From positions 1-5,736 of the forward strand of contig DDEP01000186.1 in NCBI GenBank assembly GCA_002336465.1: a stretch of DNA of 5,736 nucleotides, written 5' to 3'. Below the pieces are notes generated by a model that was not told the DNA's origin, searched no databases, and saw nothing but the letters and a program-made list of their open reading frames with translations. This DNA is from Pedobacter sp. UBA1951. Its GTDB lineage: Bacteria > Bacteroidota > Bacteroidia > Sphingobacteriales > Sphingobacteriaceae. Of this stretch, positions 1 through 5,574 are shown in pieces (the stretch's first letter is position 1; the number at the start of each line of letters is the position of its first letter). Both the position numbers and the translations under genes were made by a program.

Positions 1-314
1 TGCGCCTGATGCTTTAAAGTTTATACGAAGGCTGATTATTGCTTACCGCATCAGCCAAGTCCGAGTTTGGTAGAACGGAGAGGCTTTGCTTGGGCTTGAT
101 ATGTTGACTTTTGGCAAGTAAGATTTGTCACATTGAGCTTCCCTGAGTAAACTCGGGACAAGTTATCGAAATACATACAATTAGACTTCGACAGGCTCAG
201 CCTGACAAGAAAGGATGATTATCGATAGTATATGCAGACCTGTAGTGAAGCGGAAAGCTACACCATAAAATCAACCAATTTACTAATTAACCAATTCACA
301 GATTTACCAACTCA
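1..314. other. Non-coding stretch at left edge, holding one repeat arm
   Basis: No convincing gene is visible here on either strand. The first 124 bases contain a 7-bp perfect inverted repeat, ggctgat at 30-36 and atcagcc at 50-56, around a 13-base loop, with no T-run after it, so I do not call it a terminator. Positions 125-271 are a dispersed repeat, listed separately. Positions 272-314 are AT-rich and contain two copies of aaccaatt (273-280 and 289-296), just downstream of the minus-strand transporter gene. A 23-codon open stretch at 2-73 (plus) could be the tail of a gene lying to the left, but I recognise nothing in it. Confidence 0.7.
125..271 (+). repeat. Dispersed intergenic repeat, left copy (inverted relative to 5339-5492)
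   Basis: The reverse complement of this segment aligns along its whole length with positions 5339-5492, roughly three quarters identical by eye. Best-conserved blocks are ttgtcacattgagcttcc (125-142), agttatcgaaat (161-172), cttcgacaggctcagcctga (186-205) and the end atgcagacctgtag...gctac (232-261). Inside it lie small dyads: caggct-c-agcctg around 192-204 and a gtag/ctac pair closing 242-261. It encodes nothing recognisable and lies about 45 bp downstream of the transporter stop codon. Short palindrome-rich intergenic repeats like this are, from general knowledge, numerous in Bacteroidota genomes. I cannot assign a named family. Confidence 0.75.
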
Positions 315-1427
315 TCAAAGCTTTTTATCTAAATCCTTAAGTTTTTTCCTAACCGCAAAGCTCATCGGACTTTTGCTTGGCCTTTCATCGCCCAGCAGTA
401 CGCCCCAGTGCTTAAAGCCTTCACTGCGGTCAAAAATAACCTTAAGTACGGCAATGATCGGCATAGACAAGAACATACCCGATACACCTGCAATTACGCC
501 TCCAATTACTACGCCCAAAATAGACACCAAGGCATTGATCTTCACTTTAGACCCTACAATATGTGGCATCAAAATGTTATTATCTAAAAATTGCACTGCG
601 GCAATCACCAACAGCACCGTAATTACTGGCCATAGCTCGGTAGAAGAACTCAGCGTAATCAAACAACCTAAAATATTGCCTATTAAGGCTCCCACGTAAG
701 GTATGAGGTTCAGTATCGCAAAGATCACCCCAATCAACAGGGCATGCTTAATGCCAAAGAGGGCAAGTCCGCCACCCAATAAAATGGTCATGTAGGTGAT
801 CTGTATCAACAATCCTACTAAGTAGTTTTTGATAATGGCTTCCGACTCATAAACCGCTTCTTTAACCTGCGGATGGTGTTCGGCCTTAAACCACATAAAA
901 ACAAATTTGAGCAATATGCTCTTATAGAACAGGATCAGGTAGATATAAATGGGTATCAGGGCTACAAAAATAAATACGTTGCTCAAAGTTACTGCGGCTC
1001 CGCTTGCTACCCGGCCTGCCATGTTAAAAAGATCGTCGTTCTTTTCATTGATAAATTTCTCTTGCTTGGCTATAGAGAAATCGGTAAAACTGCTGATCCA
1101 GTTCTGTAACGACCTCAGGTGTGTTGCTACATTGGCCTTGATTTGCGGAAAATCATCTACCAATACACCGATTTGCGCTGAGAAGAACCAAACAATGCCA
1201 GCTATAAACACAAAAACCAATAAAATAGGCAATAAAATAGCTATGCTTTCGGGTACTTTGTGCCTGCGCAAAAAACGGAAAATAGGTAATAGCAATATGC
1301 TGATAAAAAATGCCATGATCACTGGCATAATTACATCTTTACCAACAACTAAAAGAGCTACAACTAAAGTTAAGCCTAATAATTCTATGGATCTTCTTAC
1401 GGTAAGTGGGTACTGGTTATTGGTCAT
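315..1427 (-). CDS. AI-2E family transporter (putative membrane permease)
   Basis: This 370-residue protein has the length and hydrophobic layout of the AI-2E (TqsA/PerM-like) family. Membrane segments are visible at about residues 13-50, 60-84, 145-172, 203-262 and 265-330. A polar, probably extracytoplasmic stretch lies at about 90-140. Family landmarks are NLIPYVGALIG (240-250) and the late DNNILMPHIVG motif (282-292), followed by the glycine-rich GVVIGGVIAGVSG helix (305-317) and MPIIAVLKVIFD (322-333). The C-terminus is a basic cytoplasmic tail ending LKDLDKKL. Members are polytopic inner-membrane proteins. Some have been tied to autoinducer-2 export or to Na+/H+ antiport, but most have no known substrate, so the name should not be read as proof of quorum sensing. 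The ATG at 1427 leads straight into the expected N-terminal helix; no Shine-Dalgarno is seen, as usual in Bacteroidota. It is divergent from mnmE. A weak -7-like TATATTTA lies on the minus strand at 1466-1459. The family call is firm; the substrate is unknown. Confidence 0.93.
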   Translation of the reverse strand: MTNNQYPLTVRRSIELLGLTLVVALLVVGKDVIMPVIMAFFISILLLPIFRFLRRHKVPESIAILLPILLVFVFIAGIVWFFSAQIGVLVDDFPQIKANVATHLRSLQNWISSFTDFSIAKQEKFINEKNDDLFNMAGRVASGAAVTLSNVFIFVALIPIYIYLILFYKSILLKFVFMWFKAEHHPQVKEAVYESEAIIKNYLVGLLIQITYMTILLGGGLALFGIKHALLIGVIFAILNLIPYVGALIGNILGCLITLSSSTELWPVITVLLVIAAVQFLDNNILMPHIVGSKVKINALVSILGVVIGGVIAGVSGMFLSMPIIAVLKVIFDRSEGFKHWGVLLGDERPSKSPMSFAVRKKLKDLDKKL

Positions 1428-1487
1428 AAATTGCGTAAAGTAGTTTTCTCTTCAACACTAAATATAGATAAAATGTTTGGTAAGCCT

Positions 1488-1507
1488 CTGCTTTAAGCAG
1501 CAATTGC
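1488..1507. promoter_or_regulatory. Adjacent dyads between the divergent transporter and mnmE genes
   Basis: Two perfect inverted repeats lie end to end: ctgctt-t-aagcag at 1488-1500 and gcaattgc at 1500-1507. They sit about 60-80 bp ahead of the transporter start and just upstream of where the mnmE -33 element should be. The position would suit a binding site shared by both divergent genes, but nothing identifies a regulator, and short dyads of this size also occur by chance. Confidence 0.25.
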
Positions 1508-1530
1508 ATTATTCTAACAATAAAAACCCT

Positions 1531-1538
1531 TACTTTTG
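1531..1538 (+). promoter_or_regulatory. Bacteroidota-type -7 promoter element for mnmE
   Basis: TACTTTTG fits the Bacteroidota primary sigma factor -7 consensus TAnnTTTG exactly. The -33 partner is weak: only attg at 1503-1506 is nearby, at a spacing longer than usual. The element ends six bases before the mnmE ATG at 1545, so transcription would begin at about the start codon and give a leaderless or near-leaderless message. No other TAnnTTTG match is obvious in the 117-bp gap on this strand. Confidence 0.55.
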
Positions 1539-1544
1539 TAGCTT

Positions 1545-2903
1545 ATGATCACATCAGATACCATCATTGCATTGTCTACGCCTCCCGGCAGCGGCGCCAT
1601 AGGCGTAATCCGTTTATCTGGACCCGATGCCGTTCGTTTAACCAATCAGGTTTTCTCGGGCAAAGACCTTGAAAAACAGGAGACCCACACTTTGCATTTT
1701 GGTTTGATCAAAGATAATCATGTAATTATAGATGAGGTAGTTGTGGGTTTATTTATCGCCCCTAAGTCTTATACCAAAGAAAATGTGGTAGAGATTTCGT
1801 GCCATGGTTCCAATTACATTATACAGCAGATCATTAACCTGCTGATCAGCAAGGGAGCTCGTGCCGCCAAACCCGGCGAATTTACCTTAAGAGCTTTCTT
1901 AAATGGGGCTTTTGATTTGAGTCAGGCCGAAGCTGTGGCCGATCTGATTGCTTCTAACAGCAAGGCATCGCATGATGTGGCCATGCAGCAAATGCGTGGC
2001 GGCTTTGCCAATGAATTGAAAGACCTACGTTCGCAATTGATCCACTTTGCCAGCATGATAGAACTGGAACTGGATTTTGCAGAAGAAGATGTAGAGTTTG
2101 CCAACAGGACGGAATTAGAACAGTTGATCCAAAGAATCAACAAAATACTACAACGTTTGATCCACTCTTTTGAGGTGGGCAACGTAATCAAGAATGGCGT
2201 TCCGGTGGTTATAGCGGGTAAGCCCAATGTGGGCAAATCTACCCTGCTCAATGCGCTCTTAAATGAAGAAAGGGCTATTGTGAGCGATATTGCCGGTACC
2301 ACCCGAGATACCATTGAAGACGAGATCAACATCAATGGCGTTGTTTTCAGGTTTATCGACACGGCAGGTATCCGCGAAACAGCCGATATCATCGAGGCCA
2401 AAGGGGTAGAGCGTACCTTAGATAAAATGAAACAGGCCAAACTGATCATCTATTTAGTTGATGCACAAGAAAATGAAGCCGATGTGCTAAAGCAGTTAGA
2501 AGGCTTGGCTCAACAACAAATTCCTTATCTTTTTGTGGTAAATAAGGCCGAATTGTTAGATGCACAAAAGAAGAACAGATACCAAGAATTAGAGGCTTTA
2601 TTGATGTCGGCCAAAGACAAAATGGGCATAGATACTTTAGAACAGGCTTTATTGGAAAAAGTAAACCTGAGCCATATCAACACCAGCGAAACCTTGGTAA
2701 CCAATATCCGCCATGTAGAGGCTTTAAAACAGACACAGAACTCATTAAATAATGTGTTGATGCATATCCACAACCCGGTTACTTCTGATTTCTTGGCTAT
2801 GGATATTAAACAGGCGTTACATTATCTGGGCGAAATTACCGGAACGGTTACTACTGATGATTTGTTGGAGAATATCTTTACTAAGTTTTGTATCGGTAAA
2901 TAA
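1545..2903 (+). CDS. mnmE: tRNA uridine-5-carboxymethylaminomethyl(34) synthesis GTPase MnmE (TrmE)
   Basis: MnmE pairs with MnmG to modify the wobble uridine of certain tRNAs (cmnm5U34), using a methylene-tetrahydrofolate-derived one-carbon unit and GTP hydrolysis in the cytoplasm. At 452 residues it is full length (E. coli about 454). The N-terminal folate-binding domain (about 1-118) begins SDTIIALSTPPGSGAIGVIR and includes CHGSNYI (86-92); the conserved KPGEFTLRAFLNGAFDLSQ follows at 109-127. A helical domain encloses the G domain. G1 is GKPNVGKS (225-232), the GTTRD K-loop is at 251-255, G3 is DTAG (272-275), G4 is NKAE (333-336, where NKxD is usual) and G5 is SAK (355-357). Glu284 aligns with the catalytic E. 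coli Glu282 as I recall it. The C-terminus FCIGK (448-452) carries the cysteine typical of the family. The ATG at 1545 gives the expected family N-terminus. There is no Shine-Dalgarno, and the promoter element ends six bases upstream. Confidence 0.98.
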   Translation: MITSDTIIALSTPPGSGAIGVIRLSGPDAVRLTNQVFSGKDLEKQETHTLHFGLIKDNHVIIDEVVVGLFIAPKSYTKENVVEISCHGSNYIIQQIINLLISKGARAAKPGEFTLRAFLNGAFDLSQAEAVADLIASNSKASHDVAMQQMRGGFANELKDLRSQLIHFASMIELELDFAEEDVEFANRTELEQLIQRINKILQRLIHSFEVGNVIKNGVPVVIAGKPNVGKSTLLNALLNEERAIVSDIAGTTRDTIEDEININGVVFRFIDTAGIRETADIIEAKGVERTLDKMKQAKLIIYLVDAQENEADVLKQLEGLAQQQIPYLFVVNKAELLDAQKKNRYQELEALLMSAKDKMGIDTLEQALLEKVNLSHINTSETLVTNIRHVEALKQTQNSLNNVLMHIHNPVTSDFLAMDIKQALHYLGEITGTVTTDDLLENIFTKFCIGK

Positions 2904-3023
2904 TCCTTGTTAATGGAGTTGTAGGCAAGATTACCGTTAGTAAGCATTTTTTGCAGTATATCGACGGAATGAAGCCGTTCGTCGCTAGGGATTGCATATG
3001 CCATCATCATCATCTTTCTTTAG
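2904..3023. other. Gap between mnmE and hydrolase gene
   Basis: This 120-bp gap has no gene I can support. A very weak terminator-like arrangement follows mnmE: ttac (2931-2934) and gtaa (2940-2943) form a 4-bp stem, followed by six T at 2947-2952. The stem is too short and AT-rich for a confident call. There is no TAnnTTTG match on the plus strand, so the hydrolase promoter is not identified. I looked here for a repeat of the mnmE 3' end, which would mark an integrated element, and found none. Confidence 0.5.
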
Positions 3024-3036
3024 ATGAAAAAGATGA
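3002..3036 (+). promoter_or_regulatory. CAT triplet run and hairpin over the hydrolase start codon
   Basis: Four CAT triplets run from 3002 to 3013. The last of them begins a stretch complementary to the start region: tcatct (3010-3015) can pair with agatga (3022-3027), or tcatcttt (3010-3017) with aaagatga (3029-3036). The two pairings are mutually exclusive and each covers one of two candidate start codons, at 3024 and 3033, which arise from a 9-bp tandem agatgaaa duplication. An effect on translation is conceivable, but this is inferred from complementarity alone. Confidence 0.3.
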
Positions 3037-4151
3037 AAGTGAAATACTTTATAAAGATAGCCATTGCGTGTTTAGCCATGCTTGCTACATCCGTTAAAGG
3101 ACAACAACGACCTCAAACTCCAGTAGCCCCTTTCCCCTATGAAGCGGAAGAGGTGTTTTACAAAGTAGCCAGTGATACTGCTGTAAAGCTGGCCGCCACA
3201 GTAACTATTCCTAAAGGCCAAGGTCCTTTTCCAGCTATTTTAATTATTGGCGGATCTGGGCAAACTCCGCGAGACCAACCGTTTTTTAATCACAGACCTT
3301 TGTGGGTCCTTGCTGATTTCCTTACCAGACTTGGTTATGTTACACTGCGTTTTGATGACCGTGGAGCTGGAAGTTCTACTTTGGGAAGCAAGAAAATTCA
3401 CGAATTAGAAGAGAAAGACTACCTGGCTGATGCTTCGGCTGGAATAGATTTCCTTAAAAAACATCCATCAGTTGATCCCAAAAAAATAGGGGTGATAGGC
3501 CATAGTGCTGGTGCTGGGCAAGGCCTGGCATTACTGGCCGACAAAAGCAAGCAGTTAATTTTCTCGATCATGTTGGCTGGTTGCGTTAACAATTACCCGC
3601 ATATGGTGGTGGCACATCAAAGCAAAATGATGGCAAAAGCAGCGGGTTGGCCGCTTTCATGGCAACGTGCTGATAGTAGTTTTGTAAGCAGGAGCATCTA
3701 TTATACCAAAAACGAAAATAATTACGAGCAGCGTTACAAAGCAATCAAGGCAATTGCCGACGAAGAATTGGCAAAGCTAGGCAAACTTGAAACTGACGAG
3801 CTTCAGAAAAAGATGAACACCAGAGTGTATATTTTGGCCAGCGAGCAATTCCACAAGGCTGCTCAAGTAGAACCAAAAGATAATCTGCTGATAATCAAAT
3901 CGCCAGTGTTAATTATCAACGGAGATCTTGACCTGAATGTGGACGCCGCTTATCACAGTCCGAGGATGGCCAGCTCTCTGCAGAAGAACTTCAATAGCAA
4001 ATCAAAGATTGTAGTACTAAAGGGCATCAACCATATGCTACAGGGGGGCGGACGCACGGGATTAATGGAAGAATCAAAGGATATCAATGAAACGATTAGT
4101 CCCCTTATACTCGATCAGATTAGTACTTGGTTAAGTACTTTAAGTAAGTAG
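3024..4151 (+). CDS. Secreted alpha/beta hydrolase (esterase/peptidase-like)
   Basis: This 375-residue protein begins with a signal peptide: basic MKKMKVK, a hydrophobic core at about 8-23, and likely cleavage near residues 26-28. It is therefore probably periplasmic or outer-membrane associated. The rest is an alpha/beta hydrolase of the broad COG1073-like esterase group. It has a strand plus oxyanion-region motif IIGGSGQTPRD (74-84), FDDRGAGSS (110-118), the nucleophile elbow GHSAG with Ser161, a candidate acid in NGDLDLNV (Asp303, alternatively Asp301) and the catalytic His337 in INHML. Residues 190-285 form a helical, charged insertion that is probably a lid. All three triad positions are present, so it is likely active. 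The substrate cannot be read from sequence; acyl esters are the usual guess. The start could be 3024 or the in-frame ATG at 3033, and both keep the signal peptide. The S41 remnant follows on the same strand after 69 bp. Confidence 0.88.
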   Translation: MKKMKVKYFIKIAIACLAMLATSVKGQQRPQTPVAPFPYEAEEVFYKVASDTAVKLAATVTIPKGQGPFPAILIIGGSGQTPRDQPFFNHRPLWVLADFLTRLGYVTLRFDDRGAGSSTLGSKKIHELEEKDYLADASAGIDFLKKHPSVDPKKIGVIGHSAGAGQGLALLADKSKQLIFSIMLAGCVNNYPHMVVAHQSKMMAKAAGWPLSWQRADSSFVSRSIYYTKNENNYEQRYKAIKAIADEELAKLGKLETDELQKKMNTRVYILASEQFHKAAQVEPKDNLLIIKSPVLIINGDLDLNVDAAYHSPRMASSLQKNFNSKSKIVVLKGINHMLQGGGRTGLMEESKDINETISPLILDQISTWLSTLSK

Positions 4152-4220
4152 GCTCCAATGTGGATATGGTATTAAATTAAATGGTCGGTGGTATTTTACG
4201 ATTGAACAAGCATAAAAAAC

Positions 4221-4802
4221 ATGAAAATTATAAATAAGTTTACTGCACTGGTGCTTTTAGCCAGCCTGATGAGTACACTTAAACTCAATGCACAGCTAAG
4301 TGTCGAACAAAAAAAGTCCACAATAGATTCAACATTATTGCTGATTAAACGAAAATATGTAATAGCGAACATGTTGCCAGAAATCGAGAGGACCATCATG
4401 CAATATCAAGCCAATGGCAGATACGATACGATTTCAACAGGGAAAGAATTTGCTTTCCAATTAACGGCAGATCTTCAGAAAATAACAAACGACCAACATC
4501 TCAAGGTCCAGTACTCCCTAAGAAGTCAAGATAACCAGGTTGAAAAGAAGCCTGTTGCACCAAATGACAACTGGGCAAAGGACCTGCTGATAGAGAACAA
4601 TTATGGGATTAAGAAAAAGGCTATATTGGATGGAAACATTGGTTATCTCAATATTCCTTTGTTCGGGACTTTAAAATACTGTGCCGATACCCTAATTGCC
4701 GCAATGGATGATGTCAAGCATACCGATGCGCTAATCATAGATTTAAGGGAATGTAGGGGCAGTACCCCAATTATGTATTCAATTACGCCAAAATCATGGT
4801 AA
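4221..4802 (+). pseudogene. Truncated S41-family (C-terminal processing/IRBP-like) peptidase, N-terminal part
   Basis: The 193-codon reading begins with a signal peptide (hydrophobic 8-20, likely cleavage after LNA at about 24). Residues about 28-100 resemble the N-terminal helical domain of IRBP-type S41 peptidases, including KEFAFQLTADLQKITNDQHL (75-94). The start of the catalytic fold follows: GNIGYLNIPLF (138-148) and ALIIDLRECRG (170-180), matching the usual LIIDLRxNxGG strand. Family members run to about 320-450 residues and carry the catalytic Ser/Lys well after this strand. Here the family-like sequence ends near codon 180, and the remaining 13 codons are the wrong-frame reading of a DUF6266-like gene. 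The catalytic half is absent, so peptidase activity is not expected. A short exported fragment could still be made. The piece lies 69 bp after the hydrolase, perhaps in the same transcript. Confidence is high for truncation, moderate for subfamily. Confidence 0.82.
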
Positions 4803-5107
4803 GCAAGGGCAATTTACTGGGCTTTAAAAATCCGCAGGCCAACCGTACAGCCACCGAACTGAAAATCACTTATGAAAACAATGCCAATGAGGGCAATGCC
4901 AGTGCAGACGATATTGTGGTGGTGGTTTATTACCATGAGGCTGAAGGCTTGTTCTTTATAGCGTATAATGCGGCTGAAAGGAACAGTTTGGAAGTTAGCA
5001 TTGATCTGTCTGAGATCCCGGCGGGTGATGCTTTACAGGTATGGGCTTTTTTGCACAATAGCAAAGAAACCTCAGCCAGTACATCTAATTATCTGGGTGA
5101 GCTGTAA
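4757..5107 (+). pseudogene. DUF6266-like protein, C-terminal fragment
   Basis: This frame opens after a TAG at 4754-4756 and reads PNYVFNYAKIMVSKGNLLGF from 4766, then runs to the stop at 5105-5107. The motif hydrophobic-SKGxLxGFxNP, the GNASADD stretch, AAERNSLEVSIDL, the GDALQVWAFLHN strand and the ending SxSxYLGEL are what I recognise from the C-terminal half of DUF6266 proteins. These are about 200-residue proteins of unknown function, common in Pedobacter and relatives. The N-terminal half, with its glycine-rich start (GxxSGKxGxVVG type), is missing. The family-like sequence begins upstream of the first ATG (4796), so that ATG is a secondary start at best, and a 103-residue product would be a fragment. 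The frame differs from the S41 reading it abuts. The assignment rests on memory of the family and needs a profile search. Confidence 0.72.
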
Positions 5108-5122
5108 AAGGTAAGAAATTCT

Positions 5123-5218
5123 ATTCCAGAACACATTCGTGTTGACATTAAACGGGTGCTTCGTTATGTTGCACTCGTTTTACTGCATAGTTTTCTGCTT
5201 CGCTAAAGATTAGCATCT
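5123..5218 (+). repeat. Repeat unit A (direct copy of 5286-5380)
   Basis: It aligns with unit B from attcc to the final agcatct, about 70-75% by eye with a few single-base gaps. Shared blocks include ttaaacggg, cttcgttatg, ttttact and agcatct. Its head folds as aacac (5130-5134), loop attc, gtgtt (5139-5143), in the same place as the stronger hairpin of unit B although the stem sequence differs. It starts 15 bp after the stop of the DUF6266 fragment. Confidence 0.7.
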
Positions 5219-5220
5219 TT

Positions 5221-5260
5221 CTCGAAACAAATTCAAAGCAACATTAAAATGAGCATTTCG
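5221..5260 (+). repeat. Decayed repeat head (partial third unit)
   Basis: The segment cgaaacaaattc...acattaaaatgagcatttcg follows the order of the heads of units A and B (cgaaacaagttc...acgttaaacggggcttcg) but has lost the hairpin complement. It runs into catttcgactggctcaatgtgat (5254-5276), which looks like the two ends of the 5430-5490 repeat joined with its middle missing. I read it as a degenerate, internally deleted copy. Confidence 0.45.
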
Positions 5261-5285
5261 ACTGGCTCAATGTGATAAATAAAAG

Positions 5286-5380
5286 ATTCCGAAACAAGTT
5301 CGGAATGACGTTAAACGGGGCTTCGTTATGCTGAATTCATTTTACTCCGTAGCTTTCCGCTCCGCTACAGGTCAGCATCT
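5286..5380 (+). repeat. Repeat unit B, with nested hairpins
   Basis: This is a direct copy of unit A, 163 bp further on. It folds in three places: ttccgaa (5287-5293), loop acaag, ttcggaa (5299-5305); an outer stem atgctga (5328-5334) with tcagcat (5372-5378); and an inner stem gtagc (5349-5353) with gctac (5364-5368). The last 40 or so bases overlap the start of the inverted repeat arm, so the two repeat types are joined here as one composite element. Confidence 0.7.
5287..5305. repeat. Perfect 7-bp stem, 5-base loop hairpin
   Basis: The arms ttccgaa and ttcggaa are exact complements around acaag. It could act as a bidirectional terminator-like structure between convergent genes, but no T-run follows on either strand, so I list it only as a structure within the repeat. 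Confidence 0.5.
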
Positions 5381-5492
5381 ACTGTCTATAATCATTCCCC
5401 GTGTCAGGCTGAGCTTGTCGAAGCCTAGATTGCAGGGTATCCACATTTCGATAACTTCTCCCGAATTTACTTCGGGAAGCTCAATGTGACAA
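5339..5492 (-). repeat. Dispersed intergenic repeat, right copy (inverted relative to 125-271)
   Basis: This is the reverse-complement partner of the left-edge repeat. Matching blocks are tagctttccgct (5350-5361), ctacaggt (5365-5372), tgtcaggctgagc (5402-5414), tgtcgaag (5416-5423), atttcgataactt (5445-5457) and ggaagctcaatgtgacaa (5475-5492). Within it, tcccgaa (5460-5466) and ttcggga (5472-5478) form a perfect 7-bp stem around tttac. It lies downstream of both flanking genes. Relative to the coding piece before it (DUF6266 fragment), it has the same orientation as the left copy has to the AI-2E gene. Confidence 0.75.
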
Positions 5493-5574
5493 TAGGCTCA
5501 ATGTGAGAGGTAATATCGGGGTATTAATGTTTTCATGCATTTATGTGTAAAAAATTCAGTAATTCATGAATAGG

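Larger units (their letters stand above)
5108..5574. other. Non-coding repeat mosaic between convergent genes
   Basis: This 467-bp interval lies between the DUF6266 fragment (plus) and the VOC gene (minus) and contains no supportable gene. It is almost entirely repeat material: a unit at 5123-5218, a decayed head at 5221-5260, a second unit at 5286-5380, and the inverted copy of the left-edge repeat at 5339-5492. The 12-mer ggctcaatgtga occurs at 5264-5275 and 5495-5506, and nearly again at 5479-5490. Positions 5511-5574 are AT-rich with a 10-bp palindrome attcatgaat (5562-5571) four bases beyond the VOC stop codon. Confidence 0.8.

Noticed and set aside
2..73. Open stretch of 23 codons that could be the tail of an upstream gene
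   Set aside because: Too short, with no recognisable motif; it cannot be told from chance.
232..699. 155-codon plus-strand reading beginning in the left repeat
   Set aside because: Its start lies in repeat DNA and most of it is antisense to the clearly real AI-2E gene; the composition is rich in Thr/Ile/Pro, typical of a shadow reading.
315..1427. Quorum-sensing function inferred from the AI-2E name
   Set aside because: Most family members have no shown link to autoinducer-2, and no luxS or lsr gene is in the window.
949..1443. 164-codon and overlapping 78-codon plus-strand readings across the AI-2E gene
   Set aside because: Both are antisense to transmembrane-coding sequence and show no recognisable domain.
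1922..2449. 175-codon minus-strand reading inside mnmE
   Set aside because: It is fully antisense to the conserved helical and G domains of MnmE, with Ser/Leu-rich sequence and no motif.
2931..2952. Terminator after mnmE
   Set aside because: The stem is only 4 bp and AT-rich; the T-run alone is not enough.
2822..3013. 63-codon minus-strand reading in the mnmE-hydrolase gap, beginning with four Met
   Set aside because: The Met run is the CAT repeat read backwards, more than half of the reading overlaps the 3' end of mnmE in antisense, and no family motif is seen.
125..5492. A single composite transposon bounded by the inverted repeats
   Set aside because: No transposase or target-site duplication is seen, and the interval includes mnmE, a core gene; independent copies of a dispersed repeat are simpler.
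5108..5574. CRISPR array
   Set aside because: There are repeats, but the units are about 95 bp, diverged, unevenly spaced and not separated by unique spacers of constant length; no cas gene is present.
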